Origin: Corynebacterium accolens
GTDB taxonomy: Bacteria; Actinomycetota; Actinomycetes; Mycobacteriales; Mycobacteriaceae
NCBI RefSeq assembly: GCF_030515985.1
Contig: NZ_CP100376.1
Span: 279,091 to 284,704, forward strand
Direction of reading: 5' to 3'
Length of the DNA: 5,614 bases
Part shown: positions 5,167 to 5,614 of the stretch, piece after piece
How the letters are laid out: every line of letters begins with the position of its first letter
Position numbering within the stretch: position 1 is the stretch's first letter
Program-made: the position numbers and the translations under genes
The notes under the pieces: model-generated
The model's database searches: none
Told to the model about the DNA's origin: nothing
What the model saw: the letters and a program-made list of their open reading frames with translations, nothing else

Positions 5167-5614
5167 GGCTGCACCCCCAGGCGGCGGTCATCGTGAATGA
5201 TGCCGTCGCGGATTTCCACGCGGCGCTGCATCCAGTCCGCCACCTTGGGGTCGTGGGTGACCATGACGAGGCTGGCGCCGGATTGGCGCACGGTGGTGGT
5301 CAGCATCTGCATGACCTCGTGGCCGGTGGCTTGGTCGAGGGCGCCGGTGGGTTCATCGGCAAAGATGACGCCGGGGTTGGCCACGAGGGCGCGGGCGATG
5401 GTCACGCGCTGGGCCTGGCCGCCGGAGACTTGGGCGGGCCGGCGGTCCGCGAGATCGCCGAGCCCCAGTTGGTCGAGCAGCGACAGCGCCTTTGCGCGGG
5501 CCGCACGTCGGCCTAGACCGTTGAGCATCGCGGGCAGTGCCACATTGTCCAGGTTGGTCAGCTCCGGCAAAAGCTGGCCGTCTTGGAAGACGAAGCCGAA
5601 GTGGCGGAGGCGGG
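5163..5614 (-). CDS. ABC transporter ATP-binding subunit, C-terminal part (cut by window edge)
   Basis: Nucleotide-binding partner of the adjacent permease, of the MacB/LolD-like exporter class. In frame from the right edge it reads RLRHFGFVFQDGQLLPELT, which contains the Q-loop (VFQ) and the LLPELT piece typical of that class. The window's first usable start codon (TTG at 5570) is therefore internal, and the true start and Walker A lie beyond 5614. The ABC signature VSGGQAQR is encoded around 5418-5441, Walker B with its glutamate as VIFADEPTGALD around 5337-5372, and the H-loop histidine in VMVTHDP around 5250-5270. All motifs in view are intact. The TGA stop at 5165-5163 overlaps the permease ATG by 4 bp (ATGA), indicating translational coupling and one operon. 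No sensor kinase or regulator is visible in the window. Confidence 0.95.
   Translation of the reverse strand, partial: RLRHFGFVFQDGQLLPELTNLDNVALPAMLNGLGRRAARAKALSLLDQLGLGDLADRRPAQVSGGQAQRVTIARALVANPGVIFADEPTGALDQATGHEVMQMLTTTVRQSGASLVMVTHDPKVADWMQRRVEIRDGIIHDDRRLGVQP

Overview
The window looks like a chromosomal segment of a high-GC actinobacterium, most likely a Corynebacterium. The inorganic pyrophosphatase is very close to the corynebacterial protein as I remember it. A divergent ppa / dacB-tilS arrangement is also what I would expect in that genus. No database search was possible, so genus is an inference (about 0.8) and species is not assigned.

Layout from left to right. (1) 1-724, minus strand: the N-terminal 241 codons of tilS (tRNA-Ile lysidine synthetase), cut by the left edge. 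It carries an unusual Arg/Glu/Ala-rich insertion of about 40 residues just before its HTADDQAET motif. (2) 725-2011, minus: dacB, a PBP4-type (peptidase S13) D,D-carboxypeptidase/endopeptidase with an N-terminal membrane segment. Its TAA stop is followed immediately by the tilS ATG. (3) 2012-2093: a compact divergent promoter region with an 8-bp inverted repeat containing part of each predicted -10 box. (4) 2094-2567, plus: ppa, family I soluble inorganic pyrophosphatase, followed by a hairpin terminator. (5) 2619-2803: a gene-free stretch of short phased repeats. A T/G-rich quasi-tandem array (period 20-22 bp) runs into a 68-nt imperfect palindrome, then a C/A-rich array (period about 11 bp) that looks like the same repeat family in reverse orientation. 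(6) 2864-3694, plus: a protein with an AbiEi-like N-terminal region and a C-terminal DUF559 / Vsr-like nuclease domain. (7) 3766-5166 and 5163-5614, minus: an FtsX-type ABC permease and its ATP-binding subunit (cut by the right edge), joined by a 4-bp ATGA overlap.

How the genes fit together. TilS releases AMP and PPi when it makes lysidine, and Ppa hydrolyses PPi, so the divergent pair has a loose metabolic link. DacB acts on peptidoglycan outside the membrane and shares only transcription with TilS. The ABC pair is a separate exporter-type or signalling transporter of unknown substrate. The repeat block plus the nuclease-domain gene is the accessory part of the window. It lies between housekeeping genes, uses some rare codons, and is the best candidate for something not well described.
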